Shown here: in pieces, positions 24,918 to 34,876 of the stretch | Layout: every line of letters begins with the position of its first letter | How positions within the stretch are numbered: the first letter of the stretch is position 1 | Source: DRPG01 sp964655065 | Lineage (GTDB): Bacteria > Myxococcota_A > UBA796 > GCA-2862545 | Reading direction: 5' to 3' | Assembly: GCA_964655065.1 (NCBI GenBank) | Contig: CAZZLC010000016.1 | Coordinates: 62,001-126,000, forward strand | DNA: 64,000 nt | Made by a program: the position numbers and the translations under genes | Notes under the pieces: generated by a model | Databases searched by the model: none | What the model saw: the letters and a program-made list of their open reading frames with translations, nothing else | Told to the model about the DNA's origin: nothing

Positions 24918-26171
24918 ATGCTCATCCGTCAACGTGCCGCCGACCTTCGTCCCACCGACCTCCAGCCCGTCGACCGGGAGACCCTGGATCAGGCTCGTCA
25001 CATCGTCGAGGACGTTCGGGAGCGCGGCGGGCCCGCGCTGCGCGACTGGGCGGCGCGACTCGACGGGGTCGGAGCGGACCAGCCGCTGTTCCTCGACCGA
25101 GAGGCGCTCGGGCGCAGCCGGTTCCAGGTCGACGATGCGGACTGTAGCTTGCTCGAGCGGGTGTGCGACCGCATCACCAGCTTTGCGCAGGCCCAGCGGG
25201 AGGCGCTCACCGACGTGCGCGTGCCCGTGCCCGGGGGCCACGCAGGCCACCACGTGGTCCCGGTGGAGCGTGCGGGTTGCTACGCCCCCGGCGGTCGCTA
25301 CCCCCTGCCGTCCTCGGTGCTCATGACGGTGGCGACGGCTCGCGCGGCCGGCGTCGGTCAGGTGGTGGTGGCTTCCCCGCGACCCACGCCAGTGACCAAG
25401 ATGGCCGCCTACGTGGCCGGAGCGGACGGCCTGCTCGCGGTGGGCGGGGCCCAGGCGGTGGCGGCGCTCGCGTTCGGCGTCGAGGTTCCTCCTGCCGACG
25501 TGATCTGCGGTCCGGGAAACCGGTGGGTGACCGCCGCGAAGCAGCTGGTCTCGGGTCGGGTGGGCATCGACCTCCTCGCCGGGCCGTCGGAGCTGCTCGT
25601 CATTGCCGACGACGACGCCGACCCCGAGGTGGTCGCGGCCGACCTCATCGCCCAGGCGGAGCACGACGTCGACGCGGTTCCCTGGCTCGTCACTCCCTCG
25701 GCGGCGCTCGCTGACGCGGTCGACGAGGCGCTCGCCCGCCGGCTCGCGGATCTCCCCACCGCGGAGACGGCGCGGACCTCGCTCGCGTCGAACGGCGGGT
25801 CGGTCCTCGTCGCCGATCTCGACGAGGCGGTCGCCGTTGCGGATCAGCTCGCCCCGGAGCACCTCGAGCTGCTGGGCGAGCGGGCGCGTGGACTCGCGGA
25901 GCGGCTCGCTCACTACGGGGGCCTCTTCGTGGGCACCGGGTCGGCCGAGGTGTTCGGCGACTACGGCGTCGGACCCAACCACACCCTGCCCACGGGACGA
26001 ACCGCTCGGTACACCGGCGGGCTGTCCGTGTTCACCTTTCTCCGGGTGCGAACGTTCCTCGACCTCGAGGAGCCCGCGGCCGAGACCATTGCCGACAGTG
26101 TCCGCCTCGCCCGCCTCGAGGGCCTGGAGGGGCACGCGCGCTCCGCCCTCGCACGTCTGAAACCACGTTAG
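24918..26171 (+). CDS. hisD: Histidinol dehydrogenase HisD
   Basis: This zinc enzyme catalyses the last two oxidations, from histidinol to histidine, with NAD. The 417-residue product has YAPGGRYPLPS, GGAQAVAALAFG, GPGNRWVTAAK, DLLAGPSELLVIADD, AQAEHDVDA, the catalytic pair in APEHLELL and a zinc ligand in GPNHTLPTG. It is separated from the rest of the his genes by 7 kb and lies on the other strand, only 24 bases from the divergent TIGR02996-type gene. The ATG at 24918 lacks a good ribosome binding site. Confidence 0.96.
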   Translation: MLIRQRAADLRPTDLQPVDRETLDQARHIVEDVRERGGPALRDWAARLDGVGADQPLFLDREALGRSRFQVDDADCSLLERVCDRITSFAQAQREALTDVRVPVPGGHAGHHVVPVERAGCYAPGGRYPLPSSVLMTVATARAAGVGQVVVASPRPTPVTKMAAYVAGADGLLAVGGAQAVAALAFGVEVPPADVICGPGNRWVTAAKQLVSGRVGIDLLAGPSELLVIADDDADPEVVAADLIAQAEHDVDAVPWLVTPSAALADAVDEALARRLADLPTAETARTSLASNGGSVLVADLDEAVAVADQLAPEHLELLGERARGLAERLAHYGGLFVGTGSAEVFGDYGVGPNHTLPTGRTARYTGGLSVFTFLRVRTFLDLEEPAAETIADSVRLARLEGLEGHARSALARLKPR

Positions 26172-26192
26172 CGAGATGGCAGGAGCTGCCTC

Positions 26193-26702
26193 GTGGACGA
26201 AGACCAGGTCGAGTACCCCCTCCAGCCCGTCGAGGTCTACGACGACTTCTACGAGCGCCTCCGTCATCGGCTGGACAAGCAGGCGGCCAAGTTCGGCGAC
26301 GCAGGCGACGACTCGCTCGGCGCCAAGCTCGTCCGCGGTGTGCTGTTCCTGCCCGACCTCTTCCACCTCACGGTGAAGCTCGTCTTCGACCCGGCGTTCC
26401 CTGCCGGTCGCAAGGGGGCCCTGATCGCAGGGCTCGCCTACGCCATCTCGCCGCTCGACCTGATCCCCGACGCGATTCCGGTGATCGGGTGGTTCGACGA
26501 CGTCATCGTGCTGACCCTCGCCCTGCGTCACGCCCTCGACCTCGAGGACGAGGCGGTGCGGCGAGCGATAGGACGGCACTGGGTGGGGGACGACCGGCTG
26601 CTCGCCACCCTCCAGCACGTGCTGGACGTCGGAGAGGCCACCATCGAGTTCCTTCCCAAGCGGGTCGTCCAGCTGCTGCGCCCGTTCGTCAAGATCGGCT
26701 GA
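26193..26702 (+). CDS. DUF1232 (YkvA-type) protein
   Basis: A 169-residue protein whose centre has the DUF1232 signature ISPLDLIPDAIPVIGWFDD, a short hydrophobic motif seen in small membrane-associated proteins of unknown role. Flanking helices are charged. The GTG start has AGGAG eight bases upstream, and it lies 21 bases after hisD, so the two are probably co-transcribed. Confidence 0.8.
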   Translation: MDEDQVEYPLQPVEVYDDFYERLRHRLDKQAAKFGDAGDDSLGAKLVRGVLFLPDLFHLTVKLVFDPAFPAGRKGALIAGLAYAISPLDLIPDAIPVIGWFDDVIVLTLALRHALDLEDEAVRRAIGRHWVGDDRLLATLQHVLDVGEATIEFLPKRVVQLLRPFVKIG

Positions 26703-26748
26703 GCCCCCCGGCGACCGACGGGGCCGGCGAGGAGTTGGTTACGACGGG

Positions 26749-27696
26749 GTGAGTCGGGCACACGAGGTCCTCCTCGACCAACGTCGTGCCTGGTCGTCGG
26801 AGGGTGCGGTGGACTGGCGGGTCGTGGGCGTGGGTGGGTTGCTCGGCGTCGTGCTCTTCGGAGTGGCCAGCGTTCAGGTGCTCGACTCGATCTGGCCCCG
26901 AACGCCAGCCCTCGAGCGTTCGGCCGCGGAGGTCTCGGCGGCATGGGCGGCCCTGGAGGCTCGCGGTCCCTACGAAGTGGAGCCCGAACCCGCGTCGGCC
27001 GAGCTCGTGGCCGTGATGGCCAGCGTGGGCGCAGTATCCGACGAGGAATCCGTGCCCATCGAGGTGAGCGCGGAGCTCGCCCGGGTCCTCGACGACGGAG
27101 CGTCCGTTCCGTACTACGGCTGCACCGGGTTGCCCCTCGACAACGATCGGAGCGGCCACGTGCCGCTGTTCGACTGGCTGCCCGCCGCGGAGGGCCTCGT
27201 CGCCATCGGTCGCGCCGACCTTGCCCACCGAATCTCCCTGCAGCTGCGCACAGGGCAGGACCTCCTCCCCTACACCACCGGCCTCGCGGTGTACCTCGTG
27301 ACCCGCGAGGACGAGCCTGCGCTCGTGGCACCGGTGCCCGCAGCGAGCGGGCTGCTCGCGACGGTGACCCTGAACGCGCGCTGCAGCGATGCCGTGCTGG
27401 GAACCTTCGGCTGGGACGACGCGGAGGACTTCTTCGGCCAAGGGCAGGTGCCTCCGCGATGGTGGTACGACCCGGTGGCCGACCGCAACGCGCTGCGCGA
27501 CTACCACCTGCAGCTGATCGCGGCCATCGAGCCCCACCAGGCGGATCCCGAGGCGATGTCACGGGCGCTCGCGGCCTTCGAGCGCGCGACCCATCCGGCC
27601 GAGCGCGCGCTGGTGAGTCGCATCCTCACCACGGGCTACGTCTCGAGGCTGCGCGACCTCATCAGTCAGCTCGAAGAGGCGCGGGACGCCGGTTGA
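26749..27696 (+). CDS. Unrecognised protein with one N-terminal membrane segment
   Basis: A 315-residue protein with a single hydrophobic segment (about residues 24-48) and a long soluble C-terminal part that is probably outside the cytoplasm. Alpha-helical pieces contain WLPAAEGLVAIGRADLAHR. I see no family motif. The GTG start follows the DUF1232 gene by 46 bases. Its 3' end overlaps the convergent kinase gene by 31 bases. Confidence 0.65.
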   Translation: MSRAHEVLLDQRRAWSSEGAVDWRVVGVGGLLGVVLFGVASVQVLDSIWPRTPALERSAAEVSAAWAALEARGPYEVEPEPASAELVAVMASVGAVSDEESVPIEVSAELARVLDDGASVPYYGCTGLPLDNDRSGHVPLFDWLPAAEGLVAIGRADLAHRISLQLRTGQDLLPYTTGLAVYLVTREDEPALVAPVPAASGLLATVTLNARCSDAVLGTFGWDDAEDFFGQGQVPPRWWYDPVADRNALRDYHLQLIAAIEPHQADPEAMSRALAAFERATHPAERALVSRILTTGYVSRLRDLISQLEEARDAG

Positions 27697-30200
27697 GCTC
27701 GTTCGCCGCGGACCAAGCGTAGCCCGAGGCCCTCCCGCTTCGCGTACAGCGGAAGCACCCCCCGCCCCTCCGCCGAGCGCACGATGCGGAGCACGCCCAC
27801 GTCGAGCGAGGGATCGACGAAGTGCCCGGCCGGAAGCGGGGTGGGGACGCGCTGCACCGCGGGGCCCGGATCCGCGTCCCAGGTCCAGTCCTCGGCCCCG
27901 GGCTCTGGCTCGGCGACGCCGTGCACCCACTCGGCCTCCGTCGGCAGCCGGAAGCCGTCCGCCGTTCGATCCCACGTCACGTCGCGAACGAAGTATTTGT
28001 CACGAGGCCACTGCCGGGCGTAGCGCTCCGCCGTCTTGGGGCCGATGCCAGGCAGCTGGGTGAGTCGCCGTGGCTCGAACTGCATCACGGTGAGCGCGTC
28101 GGTGCCGAAGTGAGCGAGGACGGCGTCGCGACGCTTCTTGGGGAGCACCTCGAGCAGCATCCGGCCGATGTCGTCGATGGAGTAGGCCTTGCGGGGGCGT
28201 AGCTCGGACAGCGTGTAGGGCGGCGTGAGCCCCTGGCGTACCGACAGCGCGTTGCAGAACTCGATGGCCTGGAGCCAGGTGACGTCGTCGACGCCCTCGT
28301 GGGTCATCAGAGGCTCGGCCAGGTGCATCACCCGGTGCCAGAGCAGACGGGGAACTCTCTCCGTGAGCTGCAGCAGCACCGTGATCTCGACCGAGCGTTC
28401 GTCGCCCTGGCGGAACTGCCCGGGCGGAACCTCGACGGTCTCGATGGGGGGCAGCTCGAGGTCGGGGGCCGTGGCGTTGGCGGGCTTCCTTGGGGGCGGG
28501 ACGAGCGGCGCGGTGGGGTTCGGTGGCTGGATTCGGGCCAGCTTCTGCCGTGCCTCGGCCGCGGTGGGGCGGTCGTCGGGCTCTTCGGTGCACAGCTCGC
28601 GCACCAGCGCCCCGAGCGTTCCTCCGATGCCCTTGCCCGGAGGGGTGGCTCCGGCCTTCCCGGTGATGAGCTCGTGCATCACCACCCCCAGGCTGTAGAC
28701 GTCGCTCGGGGGACCAACCTCGCCGCCTCGGCGCTGCTCTGGCGACATGTACGCGACCGATCCCATCTGCTCGAGGGTGCGGGTGAGCCGCACGTCATCG
28801 TCCTGCACCGCGATGCCGAAGTCGGTGAGGTAGACGTTCTCCTCGCTGTCGACGAGGTAGTTCGACGGCTTGATGTCCCGGTGCACGATGCCCTTTCCGT
28901 GCAGATACGCGAGGCCCGACAGCATCTGCAGCCCCCACCGGCGCACGAACTCGATGGGCGATCGGCCAGCGGCGATGCGGTCCGCCAGGGTGCCGCCGGG
29001 GATGAGCGGCATCTTCAGGTACAGCTGCCCGTCGTCGATCCGAGCGGTCTCGTGAACGCGGACGACGTGCGGGTGGTCGAGCCGCTTCATGGTCCGCGCC
29101 TCGCGGGTGAACCGCTCGCGGAACAGAGCATCGTCGGACAGACGCTGGTGCAGCACCTTGAGGGCGAACTCTTCCTCGTCCCACTGGTCCCAGACGTGGA
29201 ACACGGTCGCCATGCCGCCCTCGCCGAGCACGCCGCGCACCTCGAATCGCTCACCGAGGACCTCGACGCCATCGGTCCGGACGGTGTCGGAGCGGAACTC
29301 GCGGGATGCCTGGGGAGCGTCCTTGAACAGCTCGACCTTGGGCCTCGACTCGAGCCAGCGATCGAAGGCGACGTCGCCGTCGCCCGCTGCGACGAGCCGA
29401 GAGACCTCGCCCCCGGTGACGTCGTTCTTGAGCAGCAGCTTCTTGCGCTTCTTGGTCGCGGCCACCACGAACACCCGGTCCTCGCGAGGACCGCTGTCGT
29501 AGAGCACCTGAACGAAGGGAGAGACCTCCAGGAACGCGGAGCTGTCGGGGTTGGTGACGTAGACGCAGTTCGGGACGAGCGGGGCCCGCCAGTGGGCGCG
29601 AACGGGCTCCGCCTGGGCCGCGGCCCCGGTCAGGAACTGCACCCGGCCCTCGAACCGATCCTGACGCGCCCACTCGCTCGTCATGACCCGGAAGGGTCGG
29701 TAGCCGGCCAGGAAGTCCAGCTGGCCGAGGACGGTGCGCAGGGTCTCCATGACGTGGTTGACCCGGGCCTCCTGTTCTCCAGCCGCGAGCCGGTGGCCGT
29801 GGACGTGCTCGTTGCGGAGCTGCACGAGCTCGTCGATCTGACGGGCGACCTCGCTCGGACGGCCCTTGTCGAGGTACCACGGGACGACCTCGGGCACGAA
29901 CGGAGCCGGCTTGCGCTTGCCGAGCACCTTGACGAGCGCTCGCAGCAGCTGGACCCAGTGGCCCATGGATGGCCGCTCGAGGTTGTCGACGGCCCTCTCC
30001 ACTCCCTCGTCGCTCGCGCCGCGCAGGTAGTCGGCGAGCAGCACGCCGTCGAGCAGTCGGATCAGGACCTCGAGGCTGCTGAACAGCCGATCGATCCGCT
30101 CCGTGTGCGAGGTCACGAGCGAGACACGGTGCCACGTTGCCGCGACCGGGTGCGGGAACGAGGTGCGGATCAGCTGGTCGATCAGGCGGGTGCTGGCCAT
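27666..30200 (-). CDS. HEPN-like / Ser-Thr kinase / HhH / FGE-like multidomain protein
   Basis: An 844-residue protein with four parts. Residues 1 to about 170 are helical and contain LRNEHVHGH, in which R129 and H134 form an Rx4H motif as in HEPN RNase domains. The Ser/Thr kinase (about 318-580) has GEGGMATVF, K348, HRDIKPSN with D442, DFG at D460 and SPEQRRGG, so it should be active. A formylglycine-generating-enzyme-like domain (about 630-840; VEVPPGQFRQGD, RLPTEAEW near 750) is interrupted by a helix-hairpin-helix insert (about 685-725; RLTQLPGIGPKTAERYARQW). FGE catalytic cysteines are not seen. It is divergent from the Rad50-like ATPase operon, which suggests a common system. The ATG at 30200 lacks a good ribosome binding site. 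Confidence 0.85.
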   Translation of the reverse strand: MASTRLIDQLIRTSFPHPVAATWHRVSLVTSHTERIDRLFSSLEVLIRLLDGVLLADYLRGASDEGVERAVDNLERPSMGHWVQLLRALVKVLGKRKPAPFVPEVVPWYLDKGRPSEVARQIDELVQLRNEHVHGHRLAAGEQEARVNHVMETLRTVLGQLDFLAGYRPFRVMTSEWARQDRFEGRVQFLTGAAAQAEPVRAHWRAPLVPNCVYVTNPDSSAFLEVSPFVQVLYDSGPREDRVFVVAATKKRKKLLLKNDVTGGEVSRLVAAGDGDVAFDRWLESRPKVELFKDAPQASREFRSDTVRTDGVEVLGERFEVRGVLGEGGMATVFHVWDQWDEEEFALKVLHQRLSDDALFRERFTREARTMKRLDHPHVVRVHETARIDDGQLYLKMPLIPGGTLADRIAAGRSPIEFVRRWGLQMLSGLAYLHGKGIVHRDIKPSNYLVDSEENVYLTDFGIAVQDDDVRLTRTLEQMGSVAYMSPEQRRGGEVGPPSDVYSLGVVMHELITGKAGATPPGKGIGGTLGALVRELCTEEPDDRPTAAEARQKLARIQPPNPTAPLVPPPRKPANATAPDLELPPIETVEVPPGQFRQGDERSVEITVLLQLTERVPRLLWHRVMHLAEPLMTHEGVDDVTWLQAIEFCNALSVRQGLTPPYTLSELRPRKAYSIDDIGRMLLEVLPKKRRDAVLAHFGTDALTVMQFEPRRLTQLPGIGPKTAERYARQWPRDKYFVRDVTWDRTADGFRLPTEAEWVHGVAEPEPGAEDWTWDADPGPAVQRVPTPLPAGHFVDPSLDVGVLRIVRSAEGRGVLPLYAKREGLGLRLVRGERAQPASRASSS

Positions 30201-30356
30201 GTTCCGGAGGGCGGGGGCGGCGGCGAGGAATCGTATCGGGTCCCTTCGACCATAGCGAACCTCCGGCCAGCGGTTGTCCGGGTCGCGCGCACGCGGCTCC
30301 CCGCGGCGACTCAACGCGCTACGTCGTGTCTCGACCCCTGCGCGATCGGTGGATCC

Positions 30357-32096
30357 ATGCTGCAGCAACTCACCGTGAGCGGTCTCGGTCCTCACGAGGA
30401 CTTCACCGCCCAGTTCAACCCCACCGGCCGGACCGTGGTCACGGGCCCTTCCGAGTCCGGCAAGACCTCGCTGCTCGAGGCGATCACGTTCTGCCTGTGG
30501 GGACGGTCGTGGGGCGGCAAGTTCCGCCCCGAGGCCATCCACGACGGGATGTCCAAGGCCGTGGTCGAGATGGTGCTCGACTCGGGGCGGTGCATCCGGC
30601 GCAGCGTGACCCGCTCCCGATCCCAGAAGCGCACGATCAAGATCGGTGAGGAGCTCACGGAATACGCCACCGAGGCCAAGTTCCTGGAGGCTCTCGACGA
30701 TCTCGGTCGCGACATCGACACCCTGCGGGTGGTGCTCGCGCCCATGGAGTGGGTGCCGATGGTCTCGGGCAATGCCCGGGCGTTTCGCGACCTGCTCGCC
30801 TCGATTCTCCCCGACGCCGACGTCGGCAGCGAGGTCGAGCGGCTGATGGCGGAGGCCGGTCAGTCGCTTCACGACGGCGACCTCGACCTCACCGAGAAGG
30901 AGGTGATGAGCCGGCGGCTGGCGTCCAAGAAGGCTCGCGACGAGGCCCAGGGGCGCCTCGATGCCGCCGAGGAGCGGCTCGCGACCCTCCGGGCGAGCGA
31001 GCCCGTGCTCGACGGCGAGTCGGCCGTCGACCCGGAGATCCTCGAGGCGGCGACCCAGTGGGCAGAGTACGACCGCAAGATCGGAGTGTCCGAGGCACGG
31101 TCGGCAGCCGAGGAGGCGCTGCGGCGGTGGCAGGAGTCGCGAACCGCCCTCGGCGAGGAGCCCGAGTGGCAGGAAGCCTACGCCCAGGCCGACCAGCGGC
31201 TCCAGCAGGCGCAGTGGGCGGCGAGCCAGACCATGCAGGTCTACCAGCAGGCCTACGGGCAGTACCAGACGGTGGCCACGCAGATCCAGCAGTTCCAGGG
31301 CATCGACCCGAGCATCTGCCCCACGTGTCGGCGTCCTGGCTGGGAGGCCGGGGCCACCTACGTTCAGCAGCTGCACGCGTTCCAGAGTCAGGTCCAAACC
31401 GCCTTCGAGGACGCCAACGCGAAGTACCAGGCCGCCAACCAGGAGCTCCAGCTCGCGACGGACTTCGCCGCGGAGGCCCGCGACGCGACGCTGCGTCGGT
31501 CGGCCTGGCGGGATCAGCTCCAGCGTCTGGGCGCAGAGCCCGTGCTCCCCGAGGTCCCCGACGACGCCCCCGAGCGGCCCGAGGTGGCGCGACCCGACCC
31601 CGACCTGCTCACCAAGGCACAGGCCACGCTGCGGGCGTCGGCGGCGTTCGAGGGGGCGCGGGCCCAGTGGGCGTCCAACGTGGAGGCGGCCAAGGCTACC
31701 GTAGAGAAGGAGACCCAGCGCCACGCCGACGCGGCTCGCGAGTACGAGCGACTGTCGGCCCTGCTCGACGCCGTGCGGGCGGCGCCGTCGACCGTGGCCG
31801 AGCGCCAGGCGTTGGCGCTCGGCGACCTCGGCCCGGTGACGCTCCAGTTCGGCGAGAATCCCGCCGTCGAGGTCCTCATCGATGGTCGACCCTGGTGGCT
31901 CGCGAGCCGGGGGCGGCAGGTGGTGGCCGACATGTGGCTTAGGGCGGCCATCCGCAGGGTCCTCGAGATGGAGTGGCTCCTGCTGGTGGTCGACAACATC
32001 CAGGACGTCGGTGGACAGCCGCTTCCCGACATCGATGGCCCGGTCCTGCTCTTGCAGACCACCGACGGGAAGGGGCTCAATGTCCGCCGCCGGTGA
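30357..32096 (+). CDS. Rad50/SMC-like coiled-coil ATPase with CPTC hook
   Basis: A 579-residue ATPase with N- and C-terminal halves of one nucleotide-binding domain separated by coiled coil. The Walker A motif is GPSESGKTS with K36, the Walker B motif is LLLVVDNIQD with D546, and the ABC-like signature is weak (WWLASRGRQVVADMW). In the middle of the coil, C321-P-T-C324 matches the zinc-hook CxxC of Rad50. It is much shorter than Rad50 (over 1000 residues) and no Mre11-type nuclease gene is adjacent. It could bind DNA ends or bridge DNA as a dimer (inference). The start ATG has GGTGG four bases upstream. Its end overlaps the next gene by 17 bases. Confidence 0.85.
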   Translation: MLQQLTVSGLGPHEDFTAQFNPTGRTVVTGPSESGKTSLLEAITFCLWGRSWGGKFRPEAIHDGMSKAVVEMVLDSGRCIRRSVTRSRSQKRTIKIGEELTEYATEAKFLEALDDLGRDIDTLRVVLAPMEWVPMVSGNARAFRDLLASILPDADVGSEVERLMAEAGQSLHDGDLDLTEKEVMSRRLASKKARDEAQGRLDAAEERLATLRASEPVLDGESAVDPEILEAATQWAEYDRKIGVSEARSAAEEALRRWQESRTALGEEPEWQEAYAQADQRLQQAQWAASQTMQVYQQAYGQYQTVATQIQQFQGIDPSICPTCRRPGWEAGATYVQQLHAFQSQVQTAFEDANAKYQAANQELQLATDFAAEARDATLRRSAWRDQLQRLGAEPVLPEVPDDAPERPEVARPDPDLLTKAQATLRASAAFEGARAQWASNVEAAKATVEKETQRHADAAREYERLSALLDAVRAAPSTVAERQALALGDLGPVTLQFGENPAVEVLIDGRPWWLASRGRQVVADMWLRAAIRRVLEMEWLLLVVDNIQDVGGQPLPDIDGPVLLLQTTDGKGLNVRRR

Positions 32097-34875
32097 TGCG
32101 CGCCCCGAGGCCCCAGAGGAGCTTGCTCGGCGCCTCGCCGCGTGGAGCGGTGATCCCTCCGAGGCGATGGCCCTGCGCGAGGCGGTGACCGAGCTCTCGC
32201 TGCTGCGGCTCGACGGCAGCGCGAGCCCGGCCCTGCGCGGGCTCGCCAAGGCCTGCGACTACTACTCGGGCGAGCGCCGAGCTCCCCGGTCGCTCGCGTC
32301 GTGGCTCTCGCGCGACGACAATGCGGAGTCAGCCAGGGTCTTCCGGCCCCTGCTCGGCGACCCCGACATGGGAGACTGGCCGCACGACGCGCCCTTCGTC
32401 ATGTCGGAGTCCGATCTGGTCACCTGGTGCCGGATCTTCTGGCGGCACCCGCCGGTCGTCGACGACCGGGTGCGCCGGCTGATCGGGGTGGCGTTCCAGA
32501 TCCGCCGCCGCCAGACGTGGCCCGAGGCGTGTCGAGCGTGGGCCCGCCTCGCCCTCGACGACGAGGAGCTGCGAGAGCGGATGAGGCGCCTCTGGAGCGC
32601 CTGCTTCCCCGAGCCGATCACGACCTGGCCGAAGACCGGGCTGTCTTCGGCGCGCAGCACCTTGTTCGACGGGGGCACCAAGGCCGTCCACCTCATTCGC
32701 CACACGCTGTTTCTCGGGTGCTGCTGGCGGGCGGTCGGCGGCGATCCCGAGCTCGCCGGGGTCGAGCCCGGCCACCTCGCGGGCATGGCGCTGCCTCGGG
32801 ACGATGCCGATCGATCGGTCATCGTCATGGCGCTCACCGAGCTGATCGCGAGCCACCGCGAGGCGATGGAGGCCTCGATCGTGGCCCGCAGCCGCGAGAT
32901 CGGTGCCGAGGAGCTCACGGAGGCGGCGTTCCGCGGGCTGTACGACGCACTGCCCGACGGCAAGGCGCGTCAGGCGGTGCGCGAGGTGTTGATCGAGCCT
33001 CGGTGGAAGCCTGGCCGGGTCGACACCCTCTGGGAGTGGCTCAACACCGCGGCCTGGTTCCAGCAGGCGGGCGACGAGTTCGCCGTCGAGCGCATGAAGG
33101 AGGGCGCAGGGGTTGCGGCGACCGCCCTGGAGCTGTGCCTCGGGCACGTACCCGACGGTCCGGTGAGCGAGGTGCTCGTCGAGCGTCTCCACCAGTTGCT
33201 CGACCGCGACCGCCTGGCGATCACGCCCAAGCCGCAGTTGGCGGGTCTGCTCGCCGAGGTGCGGCTCTGGATGAAGCTCCCGGAGTGTCGCGAGCTTCCC
33301 TGGGGGCCGCTCGTGCGGCTCGCGGCCAGCGACTCGGTGCTCGGCATGCTCGAAGGCCCGGTCGAGAAGGTCGCCGAGCCGAGCCTCTGCGGTCTCCTCG
33401 CCGAGCGGAGGGTCACGAGCCGCACGCTGATGCGCGACGTGGAGCTCTCGCCTTCGCACGTGCTCGCGCTCGGGCGCCTGCAGGACGGCTTCATCGCGGG
33501 ACAGGTGGCGGTGCAGACGGAGCGCATCCTGCGCGAGGCCACCCGGGACAGCGACCGCGTGCGATTCCTCTGGCAGCTGCTCCAGCAGGATCCGCCCTAC
33601 CGCACCTTCCAGGAGCTGGCGCTGGTGCTCCGCACCGACTTCGCCCCGCCCACCCAGGCGCCGCCGCCCGACGCGGGCACCGAGACCCCGCTGCACGCGA
33701 TGGTCAAGGCGGTGAGCATCCTCGATCAGTACCGCGACGAGGGTGCGGGCATCCACCTGATCGCCCAGGCGTTCGCCTACCTCGTCCGCTGCACCATCGT
33801 GATCCTCGAGGACGAGAACGAGGGGCGTCAGGCCCTCGATGCGCTCGCGAACGCGTTTCTGGCCGCCGTCGAGGAGGACGGCGACCCGCTGTCGGATCCC
33901 AACTGGCTCGGCCGTCTCGAGGACGTCGTGGTCGGCCGCGACCTTCGCGGGGGACTCGTCGGGTGGGGCTGGTGGCTGGCCCAGGGCTCCGACGAGGCCG
34001 ATCTCGCGGAGCGGCGGCGGCGCACCGAGCGCGCGCTCGGCCGGCTGCGGACCGCGGTGACGATGCTGCGCTCCGCTCGTCCCATCGTCACCGTGGACCA
34101 GCACGACGAGCTCGTCGGGGCCACCGAGGCCCTGAAGACGGTGGTGGGTGCCCTCGGCTGGCCCGAGGCCAAGCTCATGGACACGCTGCTCCGGAGGCTC
34201 GTCGCGCGCTCCGAGGAGACGCTCTCCGTCGGTCGGCAGGCCGCGGCGACGGTCAAGCAGCTCCAGCGACTCCTCGACACGGCCGACGACACCGGGATCG
34301 TGGCGTTGATTCGCGATCGGGGACAGCTCGCGCTGCTGCCGGTCCACGAGATTCGTCGTGTGCACTCCAGCCTGCTCGGCCAGCTCCGCTTCCGTGATGC
34401 CGAGACCCTTCGGCGGTCCGTGGCTGGACGCTGCGAGCTGCCCAGCCGCACGAGCTACCTGATGCCGCTGTTCGCCGCAGTCGGCGGAGGCACCTTCCTC
34501 GTGCTCGACGTCGGTGAGAGCTGGCTGTCGCTCGTCGAGAAGCGAGCGTGGTGGGGATACGCCGCGACGGTCACCCTCACGCTGGCCGCGAGCTTCATGC
34601 TGCTGCTCTCCGACCTCGCGCCTCGGGTGCCGCCGACCACCGACTCGCTTCAGCTCCGGTACGCCCGGCTCGCGCTCCGGGCGTTCCCCACCTTCCTGCA
34701 AGCCTGGGTCGTCAGCATCGTGGTCTCGGCCATCGCCATGGCGACCCTCAAGAAGCTCCCCGGGCCCGACGCTCTGCCCACCTTGATGCTGTGGAGCAGT
34801 CTCGCATTGTTCCTCGGTGTGTTCATCGGGCTCATCCTGCAGGGGCAGTCGGCGACGCGGGACCGCGACGGATGA
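32080..34875 (+). CDS. Large unrecognised protein with C-terminal membrane domain
   Basis: A 931-residue, almost wholly alpha-helical protein with no motif that I recognise. The first 780 residues are soluble and rich in Leu, Glu, Arg and Trp. The last 140 hold about four membrane segments (near 795-812, 824-842, 865-885 and 896-918). The ATG overlaps the ATPase gene by 17 bases in another frame and has AAGGGG upstream, so the two are made together. The pairing suggests an effector or sensor in the membrane controlled by the ATPase, possibly with the divergent kinase (inference). Confidence 0.72.
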   Translation: MSAAGDARPEAPEELARRLAAWSGDPSEAMALREAVTELSLLRLDGSASPALRGLAKACDYYSGERRAPRSLASWLSRDDNAESARVFRPLLGDPDMGDWPHDAPFVMSESDLVTWCRIFWRHPPVVDDRVRRLIGVAFQIRRRQTWPEACRAWARLALDDEELRERMRRLWSACFPEPITTWPKTGLSSARSTLFDGGTKAVHLIRHTLFLGCCWRAVGGDPELAGVEPGHLAGMALPRDDADRSVIVMALTELIASHREAMEASIVARSREIGAEELTEAAFRGLYDALPDGKARQAVREVLIEPRWKPGRVDTLWEWLNTAAWFQQAGDEFAVERMKEGAGVAATALELCLGHVPDGPVSEVLVERLHQLLDRDRLAITPKPQLAGLLAEVRLWMKLPECRELPWGPLVRLAASDSVLGMLEGPVEKVAEPSLCGLLAERRVTSRTLMRDVELSPSHVLALGRLQDGFIAGQVAVQTERILREATRDSDRVRFLWQLLQQDPPYRTFQELALVLRTDFAPPTQAPPPDAGTETPLHAMVKAVSILDQYRDEGAGIHLIAQAFAYLVRCTIVILEDENEGRQALDALANAFLAAVEEDGDPLSDPNWLGRLEDVVVGRDLRGGLVGWGWWLAQGSDEADLAERRRRTERALGRLRTAVTMLRSARPIVTVDQHDELVGATEALKTVVGALGWPEAKLMDTLLRRLVARSEETLSVGRQAAATVKQLQRLLDTADDTGIVALIRDRGQLALLPVHEIRRVHSSLLGQLRFRDAETLRRSVAGRCELPSRTSYLMPLFAAVGGGTFLVLDVGESWLSLVEKRAWWGYAATVTLTLAASFMLLLSDLAPRVPPTTDSLQLRYARLALRAFPTFLQAWVVSIVVSAIAMATLKKLPGPDALPTLMLWSSLALFLGVFIGLILQGQSATRDRDG

Positions 34876-34876
34876 G

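Noticed and set aside
27666..28500. Active formylglycine-generating enzyme serving the sulfatase-like lipoprotein
   Set aside because: No catalytic cysteines are visible in the FGE-like domain, it is fused to a kinase, and the lipoprotein has Thr at the modified position.
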